This document shows, one piece after another, positions 21,853-32,499 of a stretch of 64,000 nucleotides of DNA. The stretch lies in contig JANUWI010000011.1 of the NCBI GenBank assembly GCA_025504975.1, forward strand, positions 806,001 to 870,000. Reading direction: 5' to 3'. This DNA comes from Plenodomus lindquistii. Its lineage: Eukaryota > Ascomycota > Dothideomycetes > Pleosporales > Leptosphaeriaceae. Below the pieces are notes generated by a model, which had not been told where the DNA came from, did not search any database, and was given only the letters and a program-made list of their open reading frames with translations. Numbering within the stretch: the stretch's first letter is position 1; the number at the start of each line of letters is the position of its first letter. Both the position numbers and the translations under genes were made by a program.

Positions 21853-22395
21853 GCACCCGCCTTAACGGCTCCACGGCAAGCACCTACGTCCTACCTTGGT
21901 CATACAAGCAGGGTGCCGCTACCGTGCTTCTTACTAGGAACGGTGCTTAAGGACAGTCTCCATGCTTGCCGTCTCTCTCATCCGCAACTCTGGGGGATTA
22001 CTCGACGGTCGCGCGAAGCTAGTGGACTGGGCCAGTGGAGAGGACAGAGGGCTTCGGCTATGCTCAGTTGTCGAGGCTGGTACGCCAAGTTGACTGCTTC
22101 TCGCGACTTGACAGGACGTCCCCGCCGAAAGCTTACGATATGTCGAAACGCCTTCTCAGCCTCACCCGCGAACCAACCCACATCGACCCACAACTGCACG
22201 CCGTCATGACGACCGACTGCGGGCGACACAACTACAACAAGTAGAAACGGACTGCTTGCGTTGGGATATGAAGTGCACTGCACGGGAGTTTCTTTGTTGC
22301 TGTTGTAAGACTGCGCGTAGCTTTTGCGAAACGCAGCAATCTCTGTACCTAATGTTCGAGCGTTGGAACTTGCTCTTTTTTGAGGGGGGGGGTAG
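21853..22395. other. Non-coding tail of the chromodomain Gypsy element
   Basis: Lies between the pol stop and the 3' LTR. No conserved frame is seen. It ends in a G-rich polypurine tract, 22382-22392, which primes plus-strand DNA synthesis in LTR elements. Confidence 0.6.
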
Positions 22396-22605
22396 TGTCA
22401 CGGTTCGAACTGACGACCTCAGAAGATCGGAGGTTCGGCGATACCCCGCCTCACCCGCGCTAGGCCCAAACTAGCGCGCCTTAGTCAGCAGGAACACCAA
22501 CATATTCCTGCCTCGCGTAGAGGAGACTAGCTCCCTACGCAATATCTCACTGTAGAGGCTATCAATCAACTCACTACAAGTGCTGCCCGTGTTCGTGCCC
22601 TCACA
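22396..22605 (+). repeat. 3' LTR (210 bp) of the chromodomain Gypsy element
   Basis: Identical by eye to the 5' LTR. It is followed by TAAG (22606-22609), repeating the 4 bp before the 5' LTR. Confidence 0.95.
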
Positions 22606-24627
22606 TAAGCCTATAATAAAATAAAGCTATATTTCTATTTATAATATCTTTATTTTACTTTTACCTAATTTATATTTAGTTAACTTTTTTTTATTTAGTA
22701 TATAAGTATTTACTAGTTCTAGGTAAAAAGCTACAGCGCTCTATTTCTTTAGAGGCCTACTTTAAATTACCTATAATACCCTTCTAGTGTCTTTTTAACA
22801 AGCTAGAGCGTATTATTATAGCAGCGTTTTTTAAATACTAGATAGAAAGTAAGTACACAGCATCTAAAATTCTATTTACTATTAATAGATACTTAGTACC
22901 TTTTTTTTATCTATATAGTAACTGCACTATTTTAGATCTCTAGTAAGCTCTAATTAGTACTATTATATAATTATTACTTACTATCTACTAGCTAAGCTAA
23001 AATATTTCTACTAAAAAAGTTTAATACTATATCTAGCTTAGAATTTATTTATACTATTATTAGCTACACCTATAACCCTCTAAGCAAAGAAAAAATAGGT
23101 ATATTTATAGATAGAGTGTAGTAAAGCTATAAAAGGCTAGAGGTTTAGAAAGTATACTTTAGAGTAATATAGTCTATAGTTATATATATAGGCATCTACT
23201 ATTTATATATAATAGAGTCTATAGTATAGAGCATCTAGAGTTATATAGACTATTATAATAACTATTATAGTATATCTAAACTATTTTGTGTATATAATAT
23301 TTAGAAAAAATTCTAAATACTTATATAATAAATACTTTAGTATCTATACACTAAGTAAAACTTAAAAAACTTTATACCTATATAAAAAGACGCTTTATAC
23401 GCTATAATATATATATTAATATAATTCTATACCTAGACTTTAGTTATATATATTATAGACACTACTTTCTAGTATACTATTATTCTTTTTTATATTACCT
23501 CTACCTACTACGTATATACTAAAAACGTAGAAATTAATAAATAAATATATATAGAAGAATAATTAGTATAAAAATAGACTTCTAGTATTAAAAGGGTATA
23601 AGCTAGCTATTATAAAAGCATAATCTACAAATAATACCTATATTAGTAGAGTAAAGACTACTTTTCTATTACATAAAAAGGTAGAGCTAGAAAATTTAAA
23701 TAAAGCTAACTAGAGTTTTATATATAAAGAAATTATACGTGTAAGCTAGTAGCACTCTATACTATCTATATAATCTATTACTATATATATATATTATATT
23801 TAAAACTTATACTTTATAAGCTGTATTTAGAAATTTACTAGATTTAAAAAGTATAAACTATTATACCTATAGGCCTATAGCCTTTATTAAATACTGTACT
23901 ATTAAAAAAGAGTATTATAAAAAGGTAATATAACGCGTTTAATCTAGAGTTAAAACTAGGTACTTTACAAAACTAGAATATAAATATATTAAAGTTTAAA
24001 GATATAAAATTTAAAATACTATAATAAAAAGACTATTATATTAACTATTACTATTTTTTATATAGTTAGACGTCTTTAACTCTACCTACTCTCTAGAGGT
24101 AGCGTAAGCTATAGAATAGAAGCGTATTTTTAACTAGTAATAGGTTATCTAGACTATTACTTACTATATTAGTTAGGTCTAGTATTTTAATATTATTCTA
24201 GTTATTAAAGTTATTATATAACTTGCGTAGAATTAGAGCTTATAGTATAGTAATATCTAGTAGTAATTCTAATTATATAATCTATAACCTACTACGCTTC
24301 TAAAAAAGTATTTAAATACATAATATAAAAGTAGTAGATAAACTAGCTAATAGTCTACTAGTAGACGCTTTAGTTAGCTTTTTAGCAGTTTTAGGCGTTA
24401 TAAATAATAGCTTTTCCTTTTTAATTATAAAATCTAGTAGCTCTACTTTAATTTTCTTTTTTATTACCTTTTTTACTAGGCTTTTACTAGAACTTTTTAC
24501 TTATTTTATTACTAGAGTTAGCGTTAATAGCAGCTTATTATTATTCTTTTTCTAATACTTATTAAAGTATATAATAAACTTCTAGGTAGTCTCTATCTCT
24601 TTTTATAGAACTTTTTTAAGCAAGTTT
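22606..24627 (-). pseudogene. RIP-decayed body of the inverted-repeat element, segment 2
   Basis: AT-rich, no intact ORF. On the minus strand, two stretches read with only TAG/TAA interruptions: about 24627-24300, ending in a Lys-rich part with the motif ITPKTAKKLTKAST, and about 22930-22690 (KYLLIVNRILDAVYLL and on). The orientation agrees with the other three segments. No domain was recognised. Confidence 0.5.
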
Positions 24628-24814
24628 TGTCAGATTGACGGAGTTATTCTAGAGCCAGTAGATAAGCGGGGCACAGGGTGCGCTAGCGCACCCTGCAGCC
24701 GACGCGACAAAACTATCCTCCTGAGCAACGCTCGGAGAAGACACAATCAATGATCTCAACCATCATCAAATTCATCAATATTCGTGCACTTTCAATAGTA
24801 CCGTGCATCTGACA
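24628..24814 (+). repeat. 5' LTR (187 bp) of the Copia element at 24.6 kb
   Basis: Starts TGTCAGATTGACGG and ends GCATCTGACA. It contains a perfect 22-bp palindrome at 24674-24695. It differs from the 3' LTR at two sites seen by eye: C/T just after the palindrome and T/G ten or so bases on. Confidence 0.95.
24674..24695. repeat. Perfect 22-bp palindrome inside the LTR
   Basis: CAGGGTGCGC followed by TAGCGCACCCTG reads the same on both strands. In the 3' LTR the palindrome is 24 bp (29675-29698). As RNA it would form a strong hairpin. It may act in transcription, packaging or termination; the function is unknown. Confidence 0.85.
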
Positions 24815-24827
24815 ATTAAGAGTCTCA
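24815..24827 (+). promoter_or_regulatory. Candidate primer-binding site: half tRNA-Lys(CUU)
   Basis: ATTAAGAGTCTCA starts directly after the 5' LTR. Its complement TGAGACTCTTAAT matches the anticodon arm of eukaryotic tRNA-Lys(CUU) as I remember it, centred on anticodon CTT. Copia-type elements commonly prime from a tRNA fragment cut in the anticodon loop, so an internal match is expected. Confidence 0.6.
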
Positions 24828-24869
24828 CTGCCGACTACCGCTCAGGCCACCCCAACACGTCTATCCAAC

Positions 24870-26060
24870 ATGACGACAATGCGTGATCCAACAGTTATCC
24901 TACGGGATCACACAGACTACACAACATGGATGACGCAGCTCAAAGCGCGCTGCATCGCACATAACATCTGGGACAAGATCAATCCTAAGTCTACTACCCG
25001 GCCAACAGTTAAACCGGTAGCAGAAAGAGCCCCGGTGATTGCTGATTACGCGCCAGCCAATGCAAGTAACACAAGCCCAAGAAGGATCACCGATCTCTCC
25101 ACAGCAGGCCAGAAGGCTTTCCGGGATGACCTCGAGTATCACAAAATCCTCCTCGAACAATACAAGAACGACCGACATGACTACGAGAAAGAGCAATCCA
25201 GCCTTCAGCACATCGTAGCGTTCATCCAATCAACAGTAACACCGCATCTGCTCCGAACCTGTTGCCTACCCGACCAATCCCTCCGAAAATGGCTCATAAG
25301 CCTCGAAGCGACGATTGGGATTGACGAACAACTTGAACAAGAGCGAGCCCGCGAGCGATACCTTCAGGCATTGAAGCCAATGAGAACCTCCGCGCACTGG
25401 GATAGCTGGCTCGCAGAATACGACCAAGCCGCAACTGAAGCAGAGGCATACAACGTACCGGAAGTACTGCAGATCAATGCAGTAACAAAAGATTTCCTCA
25501 CATCGGTTAACAAGGTGGCAAATGTGTGGGCAACCACCTTCCAGGACTCTGGACGATACCAACCCGGAATGAACCGCAAAGAGATGATGAAACGCTATCG
25601 GGAGTACATGATGAATAACCATCCCCTGAAAACAGGGAAGAGCAAAGCAAGTTTCATTGCAGCTCATGACGAGGCTTCACATGACACCGCTGAGGGCGAA
25701 GCCCATCAGGACAGTACAAGGGACGCCTCTACTGTGAACAGCGCGCCATCTCGCCGGGGAAGACCCCGTAATCAACGCGGCAACGATCGAAAGCGACAAG
25801 CCGAGAGACCTCCAGAAGGCTCATACTCCTCCACAAAATGCTTAGCATGTGGACAACGCCATGCCTGGAAGGACTGCTACTACCTACATGAGGAGAAAGC
25901 ACCCGGCTGGTGGAAACCAAACGAGTCCGTAAAGGAGCTCGTCAAATTCAAGAAGGAACAAGACCCAGAACTACAAGGGCTAATCCGCTCACAGAGCCGA
26001 CCCCGCACAAGGACGCCAACTATCAAGCAGTCCCATACCCCAACTCCGGAAATAGAATGA
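24870..26060 (+). CDS. Gag of the Copia element at 24.6 kb
   Basis: 396 residues. The N-terminus (VILRDHTDYTTWMTQLKARC) is the typical start of a Copia Gag, with the conserved Trp. A helical capsid-like region follows to about residue 260, then a charged linker with RRGRPRNQRGNDRKRQ. A knuckle-like motif CLACGQRHAWKDC lies at about residues 325-337 (C-x2-C-x3-H-x4-C). The ORF ends at TGA 26058-26060, followed by CTA, and the same frame continues open as pol. Confidence 0.9.
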   Translation: MTTMRDPTVILRDHTDYTTWMTQLKARCIAHNIWDKINPKSTTRPTVKPVAERAPVIADYAPANASNTSPRRITDLSTAGQKAFRDDLEYHKILLEQYKNDRHDYEKEQSSLQHIVAFIQSTVTPHLLRTCCLPDQSLRKWLISLEATIGIDEQLEQERARERYLQALKPMRTSAHWDSWLAEYDQAATEAEAYNVPEVLQINAVTKDFLTSVNKVANVWATTFQDSGRYQPGMNRKEMMKRYREYMMNNHPLKTGKSKASFIAAHDEASHDTAEGEAHQDSTRDASTVNSAPSRRGRPRNQRGNDRKRQAERPPEGSYSSTKCLACGQRHAWKDCYYLHEEKAPGWWKPNESVKELVKFKKEQDPELQGLIRSQSRPRTRTPTIKQSHTPTPEIE

Positions 26061-26063
26061 CTA
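26058..26063 (+). promoter_or_regulatory. Leaky stop context TGA-CTA between gag and pol
   Basis: The only stop in a 1572-codon frame is TGA followed by CTA, the best-known eukaryotic readthrough context. A RIP origin is unlikely because the change needed to make TGA from TGG or CGA here is not at CpA. The Candida pCal/Tca2 Copia element also separates gag and pol by an in-frame UGA. Confidence 0.7.
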
Positions 26064-29000
26064 TATGGTCGTCAAATCACGCAAGTTGGAGGTTCCGAGG
26101 ATCGGTTCCTGGCAACGTCCAATACAGAGGCAGGCTTCGCTGCCACAACAAGTGATTATCCGCTCCGAAATTCATACATTCTGGATTCAGGCACGACATG
26201 CCATATTACGAACGATCCCCAACGCATATATGACTATCGCGCACCCGGACCCTCAGACTATATATGGGCCGGTAACACACAAGTCTGGATCAGGGGGTAC
26301 GGCTCCATCCGGCTGCCCCTCAGGCACGATCAGCGAACGACGATAATAACGCTCCATGACGTAGCCGTCTGTCCTGACTTCCTCTGTAATCTTGTATCCT
26401 TCCGATTACTCCGACAACAAGGAATATGGTGGGACACCAGAACCGATCCAACAACGCTACGAGCGTCGGACAGCACAATCATTGGAAGCCTGCAGGAGCT
26501 GTACGGCCAATGGGTAATCGAGCACCACACATTGGCACCTGCGGCTTACCACACACACAAAGCAACGTCGCGTACACCGAGACGAGCTCAGATAGCCCCA
26601 GCACTCGTATGGCACAAGAGACTTGGGCATCCCGGTCCAGCAACCGTGGAGCACCTCATGCAGCAAGCTGAGGGGGTGCGAGTGAAAGGCATTACTACAG
26701 TAGAGTGCAACTCCTGTGGACGAGCCAAGGCCCGGCGTCAAATCAGACGGGCCCCACGAAATACAGATTACGAAGGACCAGGAGAGAGACTGGCCATCGA
26801 TTTCCATTCATACGAACACCAAAGCATCACCAAAGAAAGGAGCCAGATGCTCATCACCGACAGATGCTCAGGAATGCAATGGGACTATTACTTCACCGAC
26901 AACAGGACCGCAAAGTCCATCATCAAAGCATTCTCTAACTTCATTCTATTTCTCAAGAACCATTTCAACATCACCGTAAAGATCATCGAAGCGGACAACG
27001 AAATCACAACGGTCAAGCCAGAGGTACAGCGCTACCTTTCATCGCAAGGCATTGTTATTGAGCCCTCGGCCCCGGATACACAAGCACAGAACGGAGGCGC
27101 CGAACGCTCAGGGGGTGTAAACAAGGAGAAAGCGCGCGCAATGCGACTCGACGCCAATCTCTCATGGGAGCTCTGGCCGGAGATAACGCGAGCCGCCGTC
27201 TACCTATACAACCGATCGCCTAACTACGCAAACAACTGGAAGACTCCATACGAGATCTTCTTCACTCGCGTGGCCTTTAGCAACGGCATAGTCACGTCGA
27301 TACGAAAACCAAACCTTGCTCACCTTAGAGCATACGGCTGCAAAGCGTTCGCCATGACCGACGACACGTATCGCGGAAAAGGACGCTTGCAACGCCTTGA
27401 TCCAAAAGCCTGGGTAGGATACCTAGTAGGATATCGATCTACCAACATCTACAGGATATGGATCCCATCCCTGGCCAAGGTCATTAGCACTAGGGACGTC
27501 ACCTTTGACGAACAAACAACTTTTGATGGGAAGGTAGAAGACCTGATGGACAACCTCATGCACAGCACACTAAGAGAAATCGCCACGCTTGTGAGGACCA
27601 TGGAGCTCCCTTCACCAGCACACGAACCGGAAACTGAATCCTTCCACGAGGACGATGCTCTTGAAGAGGCCTCAGAGCCACATCCTGAAGCAGATCCGCC
27701 GGGATACTACAACGGTAGGAAGATTAGGGATCATTACCCATCTCCACCGCCGACGCCGCCACCAGCGGCTCTCCTTGCACAATTCATGGCAGGGACACAC
27801 CCTGAGGAACAATCGGTGTCATCCCGTACAATCCCATGGGCAGCAGCGTTTACCGCAGGAACCCAAGCAGGCAACATAGGGACGACCAGAGGAGAAGCCA
27901 TTGACAAAGCCCGATTGAGAAGGATGCTTGCCACCGGCTCGAGACCCCATCGCAGCCAGCTACCGCCTCCTCCCACGTACAAAAGCAAGCTTGAGGATCA
28001 TCCACTAGGCGCTGAGTTTAAACAAGCTGAACTTGACCATCTTTTGAGCCATGCTCAGATGGGTTCATGGACTGAAGTTCCAATCAGAACGGCTAAGTCA
28101 ACGGGACAACAGATCCTTGACTGCATGTGGGTCTACACGTACAAGCTGGATAAAGACCACAACCTCCTCAAATGCAAGGCGCGACTAGTGGTCCGAGGAG
28201 ATCAACAGAGAAACATTACCTCTCAAGACACCTACGCAGCCACACTAGCTAGCCGCTCGTTCAGAATGTTGATGGCAATCGCAGCCCAGCACGAACTAGA
28301 GCTCAAGCAATTCGACGTTACGAACGCGTTCGTACACGCAGCGATGGACCGAGTTGTCTACATGCGTATGCCGAAAGGCCATCAGAAGGCCGGCACGATC
28401 CTACAAGTCAACAAGGCATTATATGGCCTTAGGATCTCACCACTGCTCTGGCAGAAGGAGTTCACAGCAACCCTGCAGAGGCTCGGCTTTGAAGCTATAC
28501 CACATGAGCCGTGCTGCCTTATTAAGGGCAGTATCATTATCTTCTTTTACGTTGATGATATCATCATGGCTTATCCAACAGGGCAGGATCAGCAGGCTAC
28601 CGGAGTAACGGAGCAGCTGAAGAAGCAGTACACGATTACCGGAGGACACGACTTACAATGGTTCCTCGGGATGGAGATAATCCGTGACCGAGCCTCGCGC
28701 CGGATCCAACTCTCCCAGGCCTCCTACTGCGACAAGATCAGTCGACTGATCGACGATCGAGGAGTAGCACACGACACTCCGATGGCAGCCATTGAGCTAT
28801 TGCCAAGCGACGGACTAGCGAGCCACGCGGACGTCAACAAATATCAACGAAAGATTGGATCACTTCTCTTCGCCGCAGTCACCACGCGACCAGACATCTC
28901 ATTTGCTACGTCACGACTAGCAAGGCATCTTACCAATCCCAGCCATGAACATCACAAAGCTGCAGACCGAGTCTTGATGTATCTTCAGGACACCAAATCA

Positions 29001-29585
29001 ACCGTGTTGCAACTCGGGGGTGGCTCACGCCTTCAAGTCGCAAGCGACGCCTCCTTTGCTGACAACACACGAGATAGGAAAAGCTCACAGGGCTACGCAA
29101 TTAAGCTATACAACGGGCTTATCGCCTGGAAAGCAAACAAGCAGGACACGGTAACCACGTCGACCACCGAAGCCGAACTCCTCGCTCTGTCCCAAGTCGC
29201 CAAGGAAGCTCTCTTTATCTCGAGGCTCCTTCAGGAGCTCCACGTCAAGATTGAGCCAGGACCTATTATCATTGAATGCGACAATCAACAGACCATCCGA
29301 CTACTCACCGCGGAGGTCTCAAAGCTCCAAACCAAGCTCCGACACGTTGATATCCACAACCACTGGCTACGGCAGGAAGTACAACAACAACGGATAAACG
29401 TACAGTACGTACAGTCATCAGAAATGATCGCAGACGGCCTCACAAAGGCCCTGCCGAAGGGATCCTGGGGAAGGTTCCTCCATCAACTCGGACTTATCAA
29501 AGCTGAGACGCTCTCAACGCCAACGAACGAGACTCCGATTGAGGAAATCCAACAGCAACTAGACCACCTCTCAATAACTCCTTAG
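26061..29585 (+). CDS. Pol of the Copia element, in frame with gag after one TGA
   Basis: The frame is open for 1174 codons after the gag stop and is the same as gag, so a Gag-Pol fusion is made only if the TGA (codon 397) is read through. Numbering is from the gag ATG. Protease: LDSGTTCHI with Asp at 439. Integrase zinc region: H-x3-H...C-x2-C (HKRLGHPG to CNSCGRAK). Integrase core: AIDFHSY, then DTQAQNGGAERSGG. Reverse transcriptase: begins YKLDKDHNLLKCKARLVVRG; active site YVDD from 1227. RNase H: DNQQTIRLL and KLRHVDIHNHWLRQ. An internal ATG at 26532 exists but would omit the protease. No RIP or nonsense change apart from the TGA. Confidence 0.92.
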   Translation, partial: LYGRQITQVGGSEDRFLATSNTEAGFAATTSDYPLRNSYILDSGTTCHITNDPQRIYDYRAPGPSDYIWAGNTQVWIRGYGSIRLPLRHDQRTTIITLHDVAVCPDFLCNLVSFRLLRQQGIWWDTRTDPTTLRASDSTIIGSLQELYGQWVIEHHTLAPAAYHTHKATSRTPRRAQIAPALVWHKRLGHPGPATVEHLMQQAEGVRVKGITTVECNSCGRAKARRQIRRAPRNTDYEGPGERLAIDFHSYEHQSITKERSQMLITDRCSGMQWDYYFTDNRTAKSIIKAFSNFILFLKNHFNITVKIIEADNEITTVKPEVQRYLSSQGIVIEPSAPDTQAQNGGAERSGGVNKEKARAMRLDANLSWELWPEITRAAVYLYNRSPNYANNWKTPYEIFFTRVAFSNGIVTSIRKPNLAHLRAYGCKAFAMTDDTYRGKGRLQRLDPKAWVGYLVGYRSTNIYRIWIPSLAKVISTRDVTFDEQTTFDGKVEDLMDNLMHSTLREIATLVRTMELPSPAHEPETESFHEDDALEEASEPHPEADPPGYYNGRKIRDHYPSPPPTPPPAALLAQFMAGTHPEEQSVSSRTIPWAAAFTAGTQAGNIGTTRGEAIDKARLRRMLATGSRPHRSQLPPPPTYKSKLEDHPLGAEFKQAELDHLLSHAQMGSWTEVPIRTAKSTGQQILDCMWVYTYKLDKDHNLLKCKARLVVRGDQQRNITSQDTYAATLASRSFRMLMAIAAQHELELKQFDVTNAFVHAAMDRVVYMRMPKGHQKAGTILQVNKALYGLRISPLLWQKEFTATLQRLGFEAIPHEPCCLIKGSIIIFFYVDDIIMAYPTGQDQQATGVTEQLKKQYTITGGHDLQWFLGMEIIRDRASRRIQLSQASYCDKISRLIDDRGVAHDTPMAAIELLPSDGLASHADVNKYQRKIGSLLFAAVTTRPDISFATSRLARHLTNPSHEHHKAADRVLMYLQDTKSTVLQLGGGSRLQVASDASFADNTRDRKSSQGYAIKLYNGLIAWKANKQDTVTTSTTEAELLALSQVAKEALFISRLLQELHVKIEPGPIIIECDNQQTIRLLTAEVSKLQTKLRHVDIHNHWLRQEVQQQRINVQYVQSSEMIADGLTKALPKGSWGRFLHQLGLIKAETLSTPTNETPIEEIQQQLDHLSITP

Positions 29586-29629
29586 GAGAAAGGTTTCAGC
29601 CAGCAATAGCTTCCAGGCTGAAGGGGGTG

Positions 29630-29816
29630 TGTCAGATTGACGGAGTTATTCTAGAGCCAGTAGATAAGCGGGGCACAGGGTGCGCTAGCGCACCCTGTAG
29701 CCGACGCGACAAAACTAGCCTCCTGAGCAACGCTCGGAGAAGACACAATCAATGATCTCAACCATCATCAAATTCATCAATATTCGTGCACTTTCAATAG
29801 TACCGTGCATCTGACA
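29630..29816 (+). repeat. 3' LTR (187 bp) of the Copia element at 24.6 kb
   Basis: Matches 24628-24814 with two differences seen by eye. It is followed by AGTTT, the repeated target site. Confidence 0.95.
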
Positions 29817-31651
29817 AGTTTTATATTATTATAAAAGTATATACGCTTCTAGGGAAAAGCTATAGTAAAGTACCTATTTTAATTATATATATTTATTTAT
29901 ATCTAGTAATACTACGTAGTTAGATTAGTTTAATTTTATTAATAATAAATTAGTCTATAAAGTTATCTAGATTTTTAAATTTAGTACTACTAGAGATAAT
30001 AATACTAACATCTCTATTTATAATACAAGTTAAAACTATTATAACAGCTATTATAAAAGAACACCTACTACTAATATTATAGTACTAATTAAATATATTA
30101 TTAATCTAGATAATATAAATAAAGTTTATATTAAAAGCAATTTTTATTATAACTATTCTTACCTAGTTAGCTTTTATAGTACTTTAAATTTATCTAAATA
30201 GATAACTATTAATAGACTTAGTTTATTTTAATACTACTATATTTTTATATTGCGCCTAAATAGCTATATTTTTAAAAGGCGCTAGCGCGTTCTTACTACA
30301 GCCTAGTTATAGCTAGAATACTGTTATAATAATTAACTAGTTTAATAAAAGTTTTAGTATAGGCTAAAAAAGCTAGTTTTTTTTATTAAATCTAATAGTA
30401 GAGGGAATACTACTAGGCTGCGTACTAGTATTTATAGCGCTATAGAAAGAATAAAACTACCTAATTATAATATTAATTTAATTGTGTAGAATACTTTTTT
30501 TTAAATAGAAAAGTCTCTATAGTAGTAGTAGTAAAGCTATAGTAAAAGAAAATAATAAAAAAAAAAAGAAACTATAATAATAGAATTATAAATTAGACTT
30601 TATAGCCTTTATAGCTGCTAAAAAAAAATTAACTTTAGACTTTACTATATTAAAAACTATTAGCAACTATTATAAAAACTATTATAAAAACTATTATAAA
30701 AACTATTATAAAAACTATTATATACTAAATACCTATAGCTCTATTTATAACCTAGCTTTATAACTAAAAAGCCTGCTTTTCTATTATACCTTAGTCTATA
30801 ACTTTATTATTAGTAAAGTTATACTCTTTATTATTATCTAGTAGAGTAAAATTCTACCTACTAGTTAGATATACTAATAGCTCTAACACTAGCTTTATAT
30901 TTAACGCCTAGTATTTTTTAATCTAATAGCGTAGCTTTAAGTACACGTTTTTATATAGAGCTATACGCTCTGTAGCTAATTTTATAATACTAGTATATAG
31001 ATTAAATACTATATCTTTTAACTACCTATTATACTATAATTATATTTTAAATAGTAATACTATATATATATTTTAGATAAGTATTTCTACTTTAAAATTT
31101 CTAAGCTTTTTTTAGTTTACAGGCTACTTAAAATTGTAGGTACTGTTTAAAAGGTATATAAATAATATATTTAGTTTACTAACTATAATATTTAGTTAAT
31201 TTTTTTATTTCTATATATAATATAAGTTATGCGTCTTTATATACGCGCAGATCTTCTAATAAAAAATTAGAATATAGATAGCTCTAATAGTAATAGTATT
31301 AGCTAGTTAGTTTTTAGAGTATAAATTTTAGATCTGTATATTATAGAAGTAATTCTATAATAGTTAGTATAATAGTTTTATATACTTATATTATACCTAA
31401 TCTACTTTTTAGTAAAAAAAAAGGCTTTTAGATAGCTACTACTACTATACTTTAATTCTCTAATTAGACGTGCTAGTGCTATATATATAGCACTGCTTTT
31501 AAATAATATCTAGATTATTTACTTTTAAAAGTATAAAGTAGGTATATAATATCTGCTCTATTTTAATACTATAGTCTAACTATATAAACTATAGTATAAA
31601 CCTAGATTCTTTAATAGTATATAGGTATTAGTAGAGTATACTTAATAATAT
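29817..31651 (-). pseudogene. RIP-decayed body of the inverted-repeat element, segment 3
   Basis: AT-rich, no intact ORF. On the minus strand, about 31030-30700 reads with only TAG/TAA interruptions (TERIALYKNVYLKLRYQIKK and on), the same orientation as the other segments. An 11-bp tandem repeat lies at 30665-30723. No family was recognised. Confidence 0.5.
30665..30723. repeat. 11-bp tandem repeat (AAAACTATTAT)n
   Basis: About five copies, near perfect. The motif also appears singly elsewhere in the AT-rich segments. It is probably a by-product of RIP followed by slippage. Confidence 0.85.
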
Positions 31652-31656
31652 ACTAG
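31652..31656. repeat. Target-site duplication ACTAG of the decayed Gypsy element (left)
   Basis: ACTAG precedes the left 146-bp LTR and follows the right one (52592-52596). Confidence 0.8.
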
Positions 31657-31802
31657 TAATATAGCGTTACACGCACGCTAACTAGTAGAAGGCTTAGCGT
31701 AACTACATAGGCCTAGACCTCTCTATAGCTTAGACTTTAGACTACTACTAAATAGATGTATAACTACTACTTTATGCCCTTTGCCCTAGTCTCCACGCAT
31801 TA
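31657..31802 (+). repeat. 5' LTR (146 bp) of the decayed Gypsy element
   Basis: Direct repeat of 52446-52591; six transition differences and no transversions by eye. Confidence 0.85.
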
Positions 31803-32499
31803 ATTAGTAGCTAAAGCTTACTACGATTATACGCTATATTTTTTTAGTACTACTAGAGAGGGCTCCCGCAAAGGAACGACGCGACTATTACGTTCGCGAT
31901 CCTTTTTAAGCAGCGACAGTACAGCTCCTAGCTAACACACCTAGGCCTTTCGCGCGCCCTGCGCAGCGTGTTTAGCATACAATTATTCAAGTACACTATT
32001 TACTAAATTAACTTTAAGAGACGCACGCCTGCTAGGGCTTACCCCTTCGCGCTTTTAATATAACGCGACGCGTGTATTAGCGTACACTAGCGCCAGGCAT
32101 TCTATACGCTAGGCATATTACATTACAGCGGCTTAATATCTCGCTCGCGCATTAAATTAAACTACCGCGCGCTACTGCAAGCTCTAAACGTTAGAGACAC
32201 CCGCGCTACCGCTCGTTGCCGCGGCAGACGCTAGCTACTGCACGCTAAACAAGTACAGCAGTTGCAGTATAACTTTTCTAGTAGAAGCTAACGCAGCGCA
32301 TTGTTACTACTTTCTAGTTACGCTAACGCAGCTTCCTTACGGCGTGTATTCTATTTGTTAGTGCATAACGTAGCGTTAGCTATATAACATAGTAAACTTG
32401 GAAGTAAACTAGCACCTCTGTACTATTTGCACACGAGACACTATTACCTCTAATACTACACTTCTACTACTACTATACACCTACGCTACCACTAAAGCA

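Larger units (their letters stand above)
14757..22605 (+). mobile_element. Intact Ty3/Gypsy chromovirus-type LTR retrotransposon
   Basis: A 7.85-kb element: 5' LTR 14757-14966, leader, gag 15395-17623, pol from a -1 frameshift to 21852, a 543-bp non-coding stretch, a polypurine tract (22382-22392) and 3' LTR 22396-22605. The LTRs are 210 bp, start TG, end CA, and show no difference by eye. Both ORFs are free of stops and of RIP signatures. It sits inside the RIP-mutated inverted-repeat element and must have inserted after that RIP episode. All enzymatic motifs are intact, so it may be active. Confidence 0.95.
24628..29816 (+). mobile_element. Intact Ty1/Copia LTR retrotransposon with in-frame gag stop
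   Basis: A 5.19-kb element: LTRs 24628-24814 and 29630-29816 (187 bp, TG...CA, two differences seen by eye), 5-bp TSD AGTTT (24623-24627 and 29817-29821), tRNA-half primer site, gag, single TGA, pol. The purine tract GAAGGGGG precedes the 3' LTR. No RIP signature is present, so it inserted into the AT-rich host element after RIP. Domain order protease-integrase-RT-RNase H identifies Copia. Confidence 0.95.

Noticed and set aside
26532..29585. Independent pol gene starting at ATG 26532
   Set aside because: The frame is open back to the gag TGA and includes the protease; starting at 26532 would drop it.
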